A stretch of DNA of 42,731 nt from Pseudonocardia lacus (GCF_018531445.1 NZ_JAHDTH010000043.1:1-42731); one strand, 5' to 3'. Counted from the stretch's first letter, positions 1 through 8,244 are shown. Program-made: numbers and translations. Notes: generated by a model from the letters alone, not told the origin.

Positions 1-217
1 CGGCGCCGAGCAGGCCCGCCACCACGGCCGCGCCGGCGACGCGCCGCCGGTTCCCGACGCGGCCGGGCCGGGCCAGCGCCAGCCAGCCGCCGACCGCGCT
101 GATCAGCCCGACCACGGCGGCCACGGAGGGCACGGTCCGCCCGGTCCCGAGGGTGTAGCCGCCGGCGGCGGCCCAGTGGTGCACGGCGTCGGTCGCGGCG
201 AGCAGCGAAGCGGACAT
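1..217 (-). CDS. DUF6223-like small membrane protein (C-terminus outside window)
   Basis: The frame reads leftward from ATG at 217 and runs off the window edge, so only about 72 N-terminal residues are visible. The start is preceded by a good ribosome binding site (GGAGGGATCC, reading on the minus strand). The protein begins MSASLLAATDAVHHW and contains a YTLGTGRT stretch followed by a hydrophobic segment (SVAAVVGLISAVGGWLALA) and then a basic loop. This pattern is what I remember of the DUF6223 family of small actinobacterial membrane proteins, often found beside NarL-type two-component systems. Function is unknown. It is divergent from the histidine kinase at 462 across a 244-bp gap that may hold both promoters; I could not pick a convincing -10/-35 there. 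The family call is from recognition, not alignment. Confidence 0.6.
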   Translation of the reverse strand, partial: MSASLLAATDAVHHWAAAGGYTLGTGRTVPSVAAVVGLISAVGGWLALARPGRVGNRRRVAGAAVVAGLLGA

Positions 218-461
218 GGCGGATCCCTCCGGTCGGACGGCGCCGGTGGCGTTCGCACCGGACCCGACCGATGCTCCTCACGGCGCCGGGGCGGCGCATC
301 GAGCAGCGGATGCGTCTCGGTCCTGGCACCCACGGCGTACGGACCGCCACCGGCGGCACGCGCATGCGACCGGGGGAGTACGGCCGTGGGTGGATGCGCG
401 CCCGGTGCCTGGCGCGCACCATGGGACCGTGCTCCGCGGCGAGGGCGACGGGACGGTCCAC

Positions 462-1655
462 ATGATGCGTGCGCGCCGCGGTCCGCTGCCACCGGTCCTG
501 GTCGACGCGGGTCTGGGCGCCTGCGTGGCGGCGGCGGTGCTCGTCGTCGCCTTCGCCGGGCTCGACCCGCGTGCGCCGGCGATCCCGCGCTTCCCCGATG
601 CCGCCGCGTTCGCCCTGGCCGCTGCGGTCATCGGGGGGCTCGCGGTGCGCCGCAGCCACCCGGTCGCGGCGCTCGCCCTGCTCAACGCCGTCACCCTCGG
701 CTGGTTCGCCGCCGGCCTGCCCGGCCAGCTGGTCGTGCTGGCCCCGCTGGTCGGCTGCTACACGGTCGCCGCCCACCGGGGCTGGCGCTGGGGCCTCGCC
801 GCCGCGGTGCCCACCGCGCTCGTCCAGGTCGTCGCGATCCGGGTGGTGCTCGGCGACGTCGAGACCGTCGGCGTGGTCCCCGACGCGGTGCTGCTCGTGG
901 CCACCGCGACCAGCGCGGGCGCGGCCGTCGGCTACCACCGGGCGGTGCTCGCCGCCACCCGCGGCCGGCTCGAGCGCGAGGCCCGGGCCCGGGAGGAGCG
1001 CTCCCGCCTGCTCGTCGCGGAGGAGCGGCTGCGCATCGCCCGCGAGCTGCACGACGTCCTCGGCCACACGCTCGCCACCATCAGCGTGCAGGCCGGTGTC
1101 GGTCTGCACGTCGTCGACCAGCGCCCCGACCAGGCCCGCGACGCCCTTTCCGCGATCAAGGGGGTCTGCGACGACGGCCTGGTCGACGTCAAGACGATCC
1201 TGGGCATCCTGCGCACCGACGCCCCGGCCGAGGAGGAGCCGCTCGGACCGCGGGGCGGGCTCGCCCGGCTCCCCGACCTGCTCGACACGGCCGGGACGGC
1301 GGGCCTGCGGGTGGAGCTGAGCGTCGAGGGCGAGCCTCGCCCGCTGCCCGTGCCGGTCGACCTGGCCGCCTACCGGATCGTCCAGGAGGCGCTGACGAAC
1401 GTGCTGCGCCACGCCGGGGCCAGCACCGTGCGCCTGGCGCTGGCGCACGAGCCGTCGCGGCTGCTCATCCGGATCCGCGACGACGGGCCCGCCGCGGCCA
1501 GGTCGACCGGCACGGCCACGGGCACCCGGAACGGGCACGGCATCGACGGGATGCGCGAGCGCGCCCGCGCCCTGTCCGGCCGGTTGACCGCGGCGCCGCA
1601 CCCCGACGGCGGTTACGAGGTGCGCGCGGAGCTGCCCCTGCCCGACCCGCGATGA
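462..1655 (+). CDS. NarL/DesK-family sensor histidine kinase
   Basis: This 397-residue membrane sensor would autophosphorylate on histidine and pass phosphate to the regulator encoded at 1665. The N-terminal half has about four to five hydrophobic segments between residues 12 and 155 with almost no external domain, then a helical linker rich in Arg/Glu. The HisKA_3 H-box is RIARELHDVLGHT, with the phospho-acceptor at about His197. A HATPase_c domain follows, with the N-box QEALTNVLRHA and a DDGP glycine-box region. ATG at 462 and ATG at 465 are both possible; the frame is open further upstream to 216, but that part reads as low-complexity out-of-frame sequence. The stimulus cannot be told. 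The neighbouring DUF6223-like gene may share its regulation. Confidence 0.88.
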   Translation: MMRARRGPLPPVLVDAGLGACVAAAVLVVAFAGLDPRAPAIPRFPDAAAFALAAAVIGGLAVRRSHPVAALALLNAVTLGWFAAGLPGQLVVLAPLVGCYTVAAHRGWRWGLAAAVPTALVQVVAIRVVLGDVETVGVVPDAVLLVATATSAGAAVGYHRAVLAATRGRLEREARAREERSRLLVAEERLRIARELHDVLGHTLATISVQAGVGLHVVDQRPDQARDALSAIKGVCDDGLVDVKTILGILRTDAPAEEEPLGPRGGLARLPDLLDTAGTAGLRVELSVEGEPRPLPVPVDLAAYRIVQEALTNVLRHAGASTVRLALAHEPSRLLIRIRDDGPAAARSTGTATGTRNGHGIDGMRERARALSGRLTAAPHPDGGYEVRAELPLPDPR

Positions 1656-1664
1656 TGCCGGGCG

Positions 1665-2342
1665 ATGGACGAACCGATCCGCGTGCTCATCGCCGACGAC
1701 GAGGCGCTCGTCCGCGGCGGCTTCCGGGTGCTCGTCGACTCCGAGCCCGACATGGTCGTGGTCGGTGAGGCGGCCGACGGCGCCACCGCGGTCGACCTGG
1801 CCCGCCGCACCCGCCCCGACGTCGTGCTCATGGACATCCGGATGCCCGGCGTCGACGGGCTGCGGGCCACCCGGGAGATCGTCGCCGATCCCGATCTGGG
1901 CCACGTCCACGTGCTCGTGCTGACCACCTTCGACCACGACGAGTACGTGATCGACGCGCTCGGCGCGGGCGCGGCCGGCTTCCTGGTCAAGAACACCGAG
2001 CCCCGCCAGTTGCTGCGCGGCATCCGCGTCGTCGTCGGCGGCGAGGCGCTGCTGTCGCCCGGACCGACCCGGCGGCTGATCGCCCGGCTGACCGACCGGC
2101 CCGCCCCGCGGCTGGGCCCCGGCGTCCTGGACCGGCTCACCGCCCGGGAGCGGGAGGTGCTCGCGCTCGTCGCGCACGGCCTGAGCAACACCGAGATCGC
2201 CGCCGCGCTGACCATCAGCAACGCCACCGCCAAGACCCACGTCAGCCGGGCGATGACCAAGCTCGGGGCCCGCGACCGCGCCCAGCTGGTCGCGCTGGCC
2301 TACCGGCACCGCCTCGTCGAACCACCCGAGCCGGCGCCCTGA
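1665..2342 (+). CDS. NarL-family response regulator
   Basis: This 225-residue regulator starts nine bases after the kinase stop and is its obvious partner. The receiver domain (about residues 5-120) has the acidic pair in IADDEALV, the phospho-acceptor Asp57 in VLMDIRMPG, a conserved Thr in VLTTFDHDEYV and the Lys in GFLVKNTEP. The C-terminus is a LuxR-type helix-turn-helix (LTAREREVLALVAHGLSNTEIAAAL, split here as two overlapping motifs: LTAREREVLALVAHGLSN and TEIAAALTISNATAKTHVS). Such proteins bind DNA as dimers after phosphorylation. No target is evident; the adjacent DUF6223-like membrane gene is a reasonable guess by proximity. Confidence 0.9.
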   Translation: MDEPIRVLIADDEALVRGGFRVLVDSEPDMVVVGEAADGATAVDLARRTRPDVVLMDIRMPGVDGLRATREIVADPDLGHVHVLVLTTFDHDEYVIDALGAGAAGFLVKNTEPRQLLRGIRVVVGGEALLSPGPTRRLIARLTDRPAPRLGPGVLDRLTAREREVLALVAHGLSNTEIAAALTISNATAKTHVSRAMTKLGARDRAQLVALAYRHRLVEPPEPAP

Positions 2343-2416
2343 CCGATGAGGTCGGGGCGGCGTGCCGGTCCAACCCACCGACACCACCGACACACCGACC
2401 CGAAGGGACCGTCCCG

Positions 2417-3031
2417 ATGGCGAAGCTCATCTCGACCCTGTTCATCTCGGCCGACGGCGTCGCCGAGATCGACCCCGACTGGCACTTCCCGTACTTCGAC
2501 GAGAACATGGGCCGCGCCGTGACCGAGGACTACGCCACCTCGAACGTGCTGCTCATCGGCCGCGAGACCTACGACAGCTTCGCCGGCGCCTGGCCGGACC
2601 GCGAGGAGGCGGGCGAGGCCGACGCCGCGATGGCCAAGCAGCTCGGCGACCTGCGCAAGGTCGTCGTCTCGCGCCGGCCGCTCGAGTTCACCTGGCGCCA
2701 CTCCGAGCAGCTCGACGGCGAGCTCGTCGAGGCCGTCACCGCGCTGAAGGCCGACCCGTCGGTCACCGGTGTGCTCATCCCCGGCTCGATCTCGGTGGTG
2801 CAGCAGCTGCTGGCCGCGGGCCTGGTCGACGAGCTGCGCCTGCTGGTGCACCCGGTCGCCGCCCGCAAGGGCCGGCGCCTCTTCGACGACGGCGACGCCC
2901 CCTACCACCTGGCGGTCACCGCCACCGAGGTGTTCCCGACCGGCGTGATCCGGGTGATCTACGTGCCCACCGAGGCACCGGGCAGGACCACCTACGACGA
3001 CATCAAGGGCGAGGTCCCCGCCACGCACTAG
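2417..3031 (+). CDS. Dihydrofolate reductase family protein (RibD C-terminal type)
   Basis: The 204-residue product has the RibD_C fold pattern: an N-terminal strand with SADGV, the LIGRETYDSFAGAWP motif around residues 45-60, KVVVSRRP near the middle, LIPGSISVVQQLLAAGLVDELRL in two parts, and HPVAARKGRRLF before the final strands. These motifs form the NADPH-binding and folding core of the family, which contains RibD reductase domains and many uncharacterised actinobacterial proteins with no proven substrate. ATG at 2417 has GAAGGGA about ten bases upstream. It lies 74 bp after the regulator on the same strand, so it could be co-transcribed, but it has no known functional link. Its stop is followed by a 63-bp palindrome. 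Confidence 0.82.
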   Translation: MAKLISTLFISADGVAEIDPDWHFPYFDENMGRAVTEDYATSNVLLIGRETYDSFAGAWPDREEAGEADAAMAKQLGDLRKVVVSRRPLEFTWRHSEQLDGELVEAVTALKADPSVTGVLIPGSISVVQQLLAAGLVDELRLLVHPVAARKGRRLFDDGDAPYHLAVTATEVFPTGVIRVIYVPTEAPGRTTYDDIKGEVPATH

Positions 3032-3040
3032 CCCCGGCCC

Positions 3041-3103
3041 CGTCGAGAACGAACTTGTCGTGATCCACAGGGCCTGTTGATCACGACAACTTCGTTCTCG
3101 ACG
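3041..3103. repeat. Nested 63-bp intergenic palindrome, family P1 copy 1
   Basis: Two 25-base arms (3041-3065 and 3079-3103) match as inverted repeats with a single mismatch. The outer part reads CGTCGAGAACGAA on the left and TTCGTTCTCGACG on the right. The 13-base centre is itself nearly palindromic (ACAGGGCCTGT). The same outer sequence recurs at 18977-19041 around a different inner palindrome. It lies between two genes, just before a promoter-like sequence. It could be a transcription terminator, a REP-like repeat or a protein-binding site; I cannot choose between them. Confidence 0.85.
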
Positions 3104-3108
3104 GGTGA

Positions 3109-3137
3109 TCGACAGCTGCCCCGGCAGCGGCGACAAT
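3109..3137 (+). promoter_or_regulatory. Putative leaderless promoter of the ABC importer operon
   Basis: TCGACA (3109-3114) and GACAAT (3132-3137) are separated by 17 bases, the classic sigma-A-type spacing. The GTG start codon at 3145 lies only seven bases after the -10 element, so transcription would begin at or within a base or two of the start codon. No Shine-Dalgarno sequence precedes the GTG. Leaderless mRNAs are common in actinobacteria. This is motif reading only. Confidence 0.45.
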
Positions 3138-3144
3138 CCTGCCC

Positions 3145-4005
3145 GTGACCTCCTCGTTCCGGCGCCTGGTCGCCGTCGCGGCGCTGCTGGTGCCGCTGGC
3201 CGCGGCGGTCGGCTGCGCCCCCGCCGACACCGCGCCCGCCGACGCCCCCGCGGCCTGCGAGCCGGGCGCGCTGCCCACGCTCACCGCCGGGACACTGACG
3301 TTCGGCACCGACCAGCCCGTCTACCCGCCGTGGTACCTCGACGACGACCCGGCTTCCGGTCAGGGCTTCGAGAGCGCGGTCGCCTACGGGATCGCCGAGG
3401 AGCTCGGCTACGCCCGCGACAAGGTCGCCTGGGTGCGGGTGCCGTTCAACGCGGCGATCCAGCCGGGCCCGAAGACCTATGACGTCAACCTGACGGAATT
3501 CTCGATCACCGACGAGCGCAAGCAGGCCGTCGACTTCTCCTCCCCGTACTACGACGTCAAGCAGGCGGTGGTCGCCCTGGAGGGCTCGCCGGCGGCGAGC
3601 GCGACGTCCATCGCGCAGCTCAAGGAGCTGCGGATCGGGGCGCAGGTCGGCACGACGAGCCTGCAGGCGGTCTCCGACCAGATCGCCCCGACGGCCGGCC
3701 CGTCGGTGTTCAACACGAACGACGACGCCAAGCTCGCGCTGACCAACGGCCAGGTCGACGCGATCGTCGTCGACCTGCCGACGGCCTTCTACATCACCTC
3801 GGCCGAGCTGGACAACGGCGCGATCGTCGGGCAGTTGCCGCTGGGCAGCGGGACGCCCGAGCAGTTCGGCGCGGTGCTGGAGCTGGGCAGCCCGCTCACC
3901 GGGTGCGTGTCGGAGGCGGTCGACCGCCTGCGTGACTCGGGCGAGCTGGAGCAGCTGGAGACGCAGTGGCTGTCGTCGGCCGGGACGGCGCCCGAACTGA
4001 GGTGA
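3145..4005 (+). CDS. Polar amino-acid ABC transporter substrate-binding lipoprotein
   Basis: The 286-residue protein has a lipoprotein signal: basic RR near the start, a hydrophobic core and the lipobox LAAAVGC, so it should be anchored outside the membrane. The mature part matches the SBP_bac_3 (PBPb) family: GTLTFGTDQPVYPPWYLDD near the N-terminus, GFESAVAYGIAEELGY, then DVNLTEFSITDERKQAVDFS with PYYD after it, the characteristic family block. It would capture a polar amino acid or related solute and deliver it to the permease at 4002. The start is GTG, consistent with the leaderless promoter. Its stop overlaps the permease start (GTGA). The substrate is not predictable from sequence alone. 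Confidence 0.9.
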   Translation: MTSSFRRLVAVAALLVPLAAAVGCAPADTAPADAPAACEPGALPTLTAGTLTFGTDQPVYPPWYLDDDPASGQGFESAVAYGIAEELGYARDKVAWVRVPFNAAIQPGPKTYDVNLTEFSITDERKQAVDFSSPYYDVKQAVVALEGSPAASATSIAQLKELRIGAQVGTTSLQAVSDQIAPTAGPSVFNTNDDAKLALTNGQVDAIVVDLPTAFYITSAELDNGAIVGQLPLGSGTPEQFGAVLELGSPLTGCVSEAVDRLRDSGELEQLETQWLSSAGTAPELR

Positions 4006-4847
4006 CGCACGCGGTGGCGCCCAGCCCGCTCGCGCTGGAGCGGGCCGCCTACCGGCGGTCCCGGGCGCGGCGGTCGACGCTCGTCGCGGTCGTGTCCACG
4101 CTCGTCTTCGCGGCGGCGCTGGTCCTGCTGGTGACGAACTCGCCGGGCTGGCCGCGGGTGCGCGCGACGTTCTTCGACCCGGCGACGGCGTGGGAGTCGC
4201 TGCCGGCGGTGCTGGCCGGGCTGTGGCTCAACGTCCGCGTCCTGGTCGCGGCGGAGATCGGCATCCTGGTGCTGGGTCTGCTGCTGGCCGTGCTGCGCAC
4301 GCTGCGCGGTCCGGTGTTCTTCCCGGTCCGCGCGCTGGCCATCGGCTACGTCGACCTGTTCCGCGGCGTCCCGCTGATCATCGCGCTGTACCTGATCGGC
4401 TTCGGGGTGCCGGGGCTGCGGCTGCAGGGCGTGCCGACCGACGCCGCGGTGCTCGGCACGGTCACGCTGATCCTGGTGTACTCGGCGTACGTGTCGGAGG
4501 TCTTCCGCGCCGGCATCGAGTCGGTGCACCCGTCGCAGCGGATGGCGGCGCGGTCGCTGGGGCTCACGCACCGGCAGTCGATGCGGCTGGTGATCCTGCC
4601 GCAGGCGGTGCGCCGGGTGCTGCCGCCGCTGCTCAACGACTTCGTCGCGCTGCAGAAGGACGTCGGGCTGATCTCCGTGCTGGGCGCGGTCGACGCGGTG
4701 CGCGCCGCGCAGATCCAGCAGGCCAACTCGTTCAACTTCACCCCCTACGTCGTGGCGGCGCTGCTGTTCGTGCTGCTGGCGGTGCCGACGGGGCGGATCG
4801 CCGACGCGCTGTCCGCGCGCGCGGCCCGGCGGCAGGGGGCCGTGTGA
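4002..4847 (+). CDS. Amino-acid ABC transporter permease
   Basis: This is the inner-membrane channel subunit of the importer, 281 residues from GTG at 4002, which overlaps the upstream stop by four bases and implies translational coupling. An in-frame ATG lies upstream at 3966 inside the binding-protein gene and is unlikely. The HisM/GlnP-type features are present: a periplasmic N-terminal part after the first membrane helix, a ..GLWLNVRVLVAAEIGILVLG.. region, and the cytoplasmic EAA loop around YVSEVFRAGIESVHPSQRMA followed by ARSLGLTHRQSMRLVILPQA, which contacts the ATPase. The C-terminal helix ends in a basic tail. About five to six membrane helices are visible. Confidence 0.9.
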   Translation: MTHAVAPSPLALERAAYRRSRARRSTLVAVVSTLVFAAALVLLVTNSPGWPRVRATFFDPATAWESLPAVLAGLWLNVRVLVAAEIGILVLGLLLAVLRTLRGPVFFPVRALAIGYVDLFRGVPLIIALYLIGFGVPGLRLQGVPTDAAVLGTVTLILVYSAYVSEVFRAGIESVHPSQRMAARSLGLTHRQSMRLVILPQAVRRVLPPLLNDFVALQKDVGLISVLGAVDAVRAAQIQQANSFNFTPYVVAALLFVLLAVPTGRIADALSARAARRQGAV

Positions 4848-5647
4848 GCGCGTCCGCGTTGCCCGACGGGGCCGCGTCGAAGGCACCCGGGCCGGGCGGT
4901 ACGACCCCCGTCCTGGAGGTCCGCGACCTCGTCAAGCACTACGGGGGCACGACCGTCCTCGCCGGCATCGACCTCGTGGTGGCCGAGAACCAGGTCGTGA
5001 CGCTGATCGGGGCGTCGGGGTCGGGCAAGTCGACGCTGCTGCGCTGCGTGGACCTGCTGGAGGAGGTCGACGACGGGCGGATCCTGCTCGACGGGGTCGA
5101 CGTCTCCGACCCGCGCGCCGACGCGGCCGCCGCCCAGCGGCGGATGGCGATCGTGTTCCAGGGCTACAACCTGTTCCCGCACATGACGGCGGCGCAGAAC
5201 GTCGCGCTCGCGCCACGGGTGGTGCACGGGGTGCCGGCGCGCGAGGCCGACGAGCGGGGCCGCGAGCTGCTGGAGCGCGTGGGGCTCGAGACGTTCGCCG
5301 GGTCCTACCCCGATCGCCTCTCCGGCGGGCAGCAGCAGCGGGTCGCCATCGCCAGGGCGCTGGCCGTGCGCCCCCGCCTGCTGCTGCTCGACGAGATCAC
5401 TTCCGCGCTCGACCCGGAGCTGGTCGGCGAGGTGTTGAAGATCGTGGGCGAGCTGGCCGACGGCGGCATGACGATCCTGATGGCCACCCACGAGATGGGC
5501 TTCGCCAAGCAGGTCTCCGACACCGTGTGCTTCCTCGACGGCGGCCGCGTGCTGGAGTCCGGGCCACCCGAGCAGGTCCTCGGCGACCCGGTGCAGGAGC
5601 GCACCAGGCAGTTCGTGGCCCGGGTGGTGGCCGAACGGCTCAGCTGA
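4844..5647 (+). CDS. Amino-acid ABC transporter ATP-binding protein (GlnQ/HisP type)
   Basis: This 267-residue ATPase powers the importer. It carries Walker A GASGSGKST, a Q-loop in IVFQGYNLFPHMT, the signature LSGGQQQRVAIARAL, Walker B LLLLDEITSALDPELV and the switch His in MATHEMGFAKQVSD, all typical of polar amino-acid uptake ATPases. GTG at 4844 overlaps the permease stop as GTGA, giving an SBP-permease-ATPase operon coupled throughout. The frame stays open far upstream (to 4190) but that part is a shadow of the permease. About 35 residues precede the first conserved strand (VLEVRDLVKHYGG), slightly long for the family. Confidence 0.92.
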   Translation: MSASALPDGAASKAPGPGGTTPVLEVRDLVKHYGGTTVLAGIDLVVAENQVVTLIGASGSGKSTLLRCVDLLEEVDDGRILLDGVDVSDPRADAAAAQRRMAIVFQGYNLFPHMTAAQNVALAPRVVHGVPAREADERGRELLERVGLETFAGSYPDRLSGGQQQRVAIARALAVRPRLLLLDEITSALDPELVGEVLKIVGELADGGMTILMATHEMGFAKQVSDTVCFLDGGRVLESGPPEQVLGDPVQERTRQFVARVVAERLS

Positions 5648-5724
5648 GTCGGCCGTCAACGCCGCCTCAATTGCCCCTGAACGGCGGCGACGAGGGCGTC
5701 CGGGAGCGGGCACCATCGGGGCCG

Positions 5725-6456
5725 ATGAGGTTTCGCGGGTTCGGCCGGGTGCGCCGGCGCCCCGTGCTGCCCGGGACGTCCTGGCGGCGGTGGGTCGTCG
5801 TCGCGGTGGGCCTGGGGGTGCTCGTCGCGGCGCTGGTCGGTGCCGTCGGCCCGGTCCGCCAGACCGTGGAGTTCCGGGGTGCGATCGACTGCGACCGGGA
5901 GAGCGCGGGCTGCCTCGACAGCGAGCCGGGCTCGGTCGTCGACCGGCGCACCTACACCACCACCTCGACGACGACCGACGCGAACGGCAGCACCAACACC
6001 ACGACGACCACCCACTACGAGATCACCTGGCAGGCCGCGGACGGCGCCCGGCAGAGCCGCGACGTGTCGTCGAGCTTCTACGCCAAGGCGCCGGAGGGGG
6101 AGCCGGTCACGCTGCGGCTGTGGGAGGCGGAGGTCGTCGGGGTCGAGGTGATGGGCGGGGTGCAGTGGTTCCTGCCGGAGTCCGGCACGGCGCTGAGGTA
6201 CTGGCTGTACCTGGCCCACCTCGGCCTCGGCATCCTGCTGTGGGGGCTGCTGTTCGGCTGGTGGGACGGGCTGTTCATGCTCGGCTTCCGGGCGTTCGCC
6301 TGGATGTTCCTGTGCTTCCTGCCGGTGGGCATGCTGACCGACGCGCTGGCCTACGGCCTGGACGGCGGGATCGGGCTCGTCGTGCAGCTCGGGTTCGCGG
6401 CGTTCTTCGTGGGGATCGCCGGGTTCATGCTGGTCGGCTCGCTCGACCGCTGGTAG
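5725..6456 (+). CDS. Uncharacterised membrane protein with a Thr-rich extracytoplasmic region
   Basis: I do not recognise a family. The 243-residue product begins with a basic segment (MRFRGFGRVRRR), then a membrane helix at about residues 25-48 (VVVAVGLGVLVAALVGAVG). An extracytoplasmic stretch of about 100 residues follows, with two Cys in DCDRESAGC and a Thr-rich run around TYTTTSTTTDANGS. Three to four closely spaced helices fill residues 155-240. The topology resembles DUF3592-like membrane proteins, but the match is weak. ATG at 5725 was chosen because upstream sequence in this frame is the out-of-frame 3' end of the ATPase gene. The 77-bp gap after the ATPase holds a 7-bp hairpin (CGCCGCC/GGCGGCG) that may end the importer operon. 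It is convergent with the kinase at 6466. Confidence 0.6.
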   Translation: MRFRGFGRVRRRPVLPGTSWRRWVVVAVGLGVLVAALVGAVGPVRQTVEFRGAIDCDRESAGCLDSEPGSVVDRRTYTTTSTTTDANGSTNTTTTTHYEITWQAADGARQSRDVSSSFYAKAPEGEPVTLRLWEAEVVGVEVMGGVQWFLPESGTALRYWLYLAHLGLGILLWGLLFGWWDGLFMLGFRAFAWMFLCFLPVGMLTDALAYGLDGGIGLVVQLGFAAFFVGIAGFMLVGSLDRW

Positions 6457-6465
6457 GCGCGCCGG

Positions 6466-8244
6466 TCAGGGCCCGACCGCGGTGCGCGCGGTCGGGTCGA
6501 ACCCCGGGGCCACCACGAGCGCGCCGCCCTCGCGCCGGCACGAGGCCACCGCGACGTGGCAGGGCCGCGCGACCGACGCGGGGAGCAGCAGGCCGCCGTC
6601 GAGCTGGTAGCGCATGTTGGTGATCTTCCAGGCGGTGGCGGCCGGGTCGTCGGGCGCCTCGGGCGGCCGGTCCTGGCGGACCACGACCATCGCCTCGGTG
6701 ATGCCCGGCGGCCACTCGAAGGCCAGCGCGCCGGTAGCGGACGCGGTGAGGTGCTGGACGGCGGGGATCCCGCCCGGCGGCTCGGGGTCCGGGGCGGCCG
6801 ACGGCTGGGCCGCGCGCGCAGGTGCGGGTCCCGGTTCGGAGCGCACCCGCTCGGAGCTGGCCGGTCCGAGCCGGGCCATGACCTCGTAGACCGGGACGTC
6901 GCTGTCGGGCGCGACGGCGCCGTCGACGATGGCGGTCGAGCGGGTGCGCCCGATGACCCGCGACCGGCCGTCCGGGGTCAGCCGGGTGATCTTGTACTCG
7001 ACCTCCCCGGGGCCGCCCGCGGTCCAGGTGACGGTGATGGACGAGCCGTCGTCGGTGTCGCGCTCGGCGCGGACGTCGACGGGGGCGGCGACGGCGCCGC
7101 CGGAGGGGGCGGGCTCCCGCGCCGGCTCGGGCGTGTGCTCGGGCTCCTCGACCGGAACCGGGGCCGGCTCCGGCGTCGGCTGCGGGGTCGGCTCCGGGAT
7201 CGGCTCCGGCGTCGGCACCGGCTCGCTCTGCTCGACCTTGCGGGTCGGCTCCTCCGGTTCCCTGGGCTCCGGCAACGGCAGCGTGCGGGGCAGGTGCCTG
7301 CGCTGCTCCCGCGCTCCCGAACCGGCGGTGGCGTCGGGCCGCGGCTCGGGCCGGGGCCGGGGTCGGGGCAGCACCTGCGCGCTCGACCGCAGCGCGTCGA
7401 CGAAGGCCGCGCAGGTGGGGAACCGGGCGTCGGGTTGCTTGGCGGTGGCCCGCGCGATGACGGCGTCGGCCGCGGCGGGCAGGTCGGGGCGGTGCTGGCC
7501 GAGCCGCGGCGGGTCGGCCGCGAGGTGGGCGTAGATCACCGCCGCCGTCTCGGGCCGGGGGTAGGGCACCTGGCCGGTGAGGCACCGGAAGGCCAGGCAG
7601 GCCAGCCCGTACTGGTCGGAGCGCCCGTCGAGCCAGCGGCCCTCGATCTGCTCGGGGGAGGAGTACTGCAGGGTGCCGAAGACCTGCCCGGCCGAGGTGA
7701 TGTCGCTGCCGGCGGCGGCCGCCTTGGCGATGCCGAAGTCGCACAGGTAGACCTGCTCGGCGCCCTGCGGGCGGCGCGCCCGCGCGATCAGCACGTTGCC
7801 CGGCTTGACGTCGCGGTGCACCAGCCCGGCCTCGTGGACGGCGTCGAGGGCGTCGGCGATGGGACCGAGCAGCGCGGACACCCGCTCGATGCCCATCCGG
7901 CCCTCCCGGCGCAGCACGGCGCCGAGGTCCTCGCCGTCGACGAACCGCATCGACAGGTACAGGATCCCGTGCGCGTGGCCGGCGTCGTAGATCGGGACGA
8001 CGTTGGGGTGCTCCAGGCTGGCGGCGATCGCGGCCTCGCGCTGGAACCGGCGCCGGTACTCGTGGTCGGCGGCCAGCGACGGGGGCAGCACCTTGAGCGC
8101 GACCGTGCGCCGCAGCTGCAGGTGGGTGGCCCGGAAGACCACGCCCATCCCGCCCTCGCCGATGACCGCGTCGAGGCGGTGCCCGGCCAGCACGTGGCCG
8201 ATCCAGCTCGCGGCGGTTGCGCTCTGCTGTTCCGGCACCGGCAA
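6466..8244 (-). CDS. Soluble Ser/Thr protein kinase with Pro-rich linker and FN3-like C-terminal domains
   Basis: A 592-residue Hanks-type kinase. Residues about 20-290 form the kinase domain: Gly loop GEGGMGVVFRA, Lys51 in VALKVL, catalytic HRDVKPGN with Asp145, DFG at 169-171, and SSPEQI. Unlike PknB-type kinases, no transmembrane helix follows. Residues about 295-390 are a charged Pro/Glu linker with PEP-type repeats. Then comes a fibronectin-III-like stretch (about 393-475, with SITVTWTAGG and VEYKITRLTPDG) and a second beta-rich module (about 495-590, with FEWPPGITEAMVVVRQ and PCHVAVASCRREGG). The same C-terminal motifs occur, from memory, in actinobacterial proteins of unknown function. 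The start is uncertain: TTG at 8244 is the longest, GTG at 8238 is equally plausible, and no strong Shine-Dalgarno sequence is seen. Confidence 0.85.
   Translation of the reverse strand: MPVPEQQSATAASWIGHVLAGHRLDAVIGEGGMGVVFRATHLQLRRTVALKVLPPSLAADHEYRRRFQREAAIAASLEHPNVVPIYDAGHAHGILYLSMRFVDGEDLGAVLRREGRMGIERVSALLGPIADALDAVHEAGLVHRDVKPGNVLIARARRPQGAEQVYLCDFGIAKAAAAGSDITSAGQVFGTLQYSSPEQIEGRWLDGRSDQYGLACLAFRCLTGQVPYPRPETAAVIYAHLAADPPRLGQHRPDLPAAADAVIARATAKQPDARFPTCAAFVDALRSSAQVLPRPRPRPEPRPDATAGSGAREQRRHLPRTLPLPEPREPEEPTRKVEQSEPVPTPEPIPEPTPQPTPEPAPVPVEEPEHTPEPAREPAPSGGAVAAPVDVRAERDTDDGSSITVTWTAGGPGEVEYKITRLTPDGRSRVIGRTRSTAIVDGAVAPDSDVPVYEVMARLGPASSERVRSEPGPAPARAAQPSAAPDPEPPGGIPAVQHLTASATGALAFEWPPGITEAMVVVRQDRPPEAPDDPAATAWKITNMRYQLDGGLLLPASVARPCHVAVASCRREGGALVVAPGFDPTARTAVGP

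Noticed and set aside
103..694. Minus-strand frames over the first 700 bases besides the DUF6223-like gene
   Set aside because: They are Pro/Arg/Ser-rich and overlap the histidine kinase and its leader without motifs.
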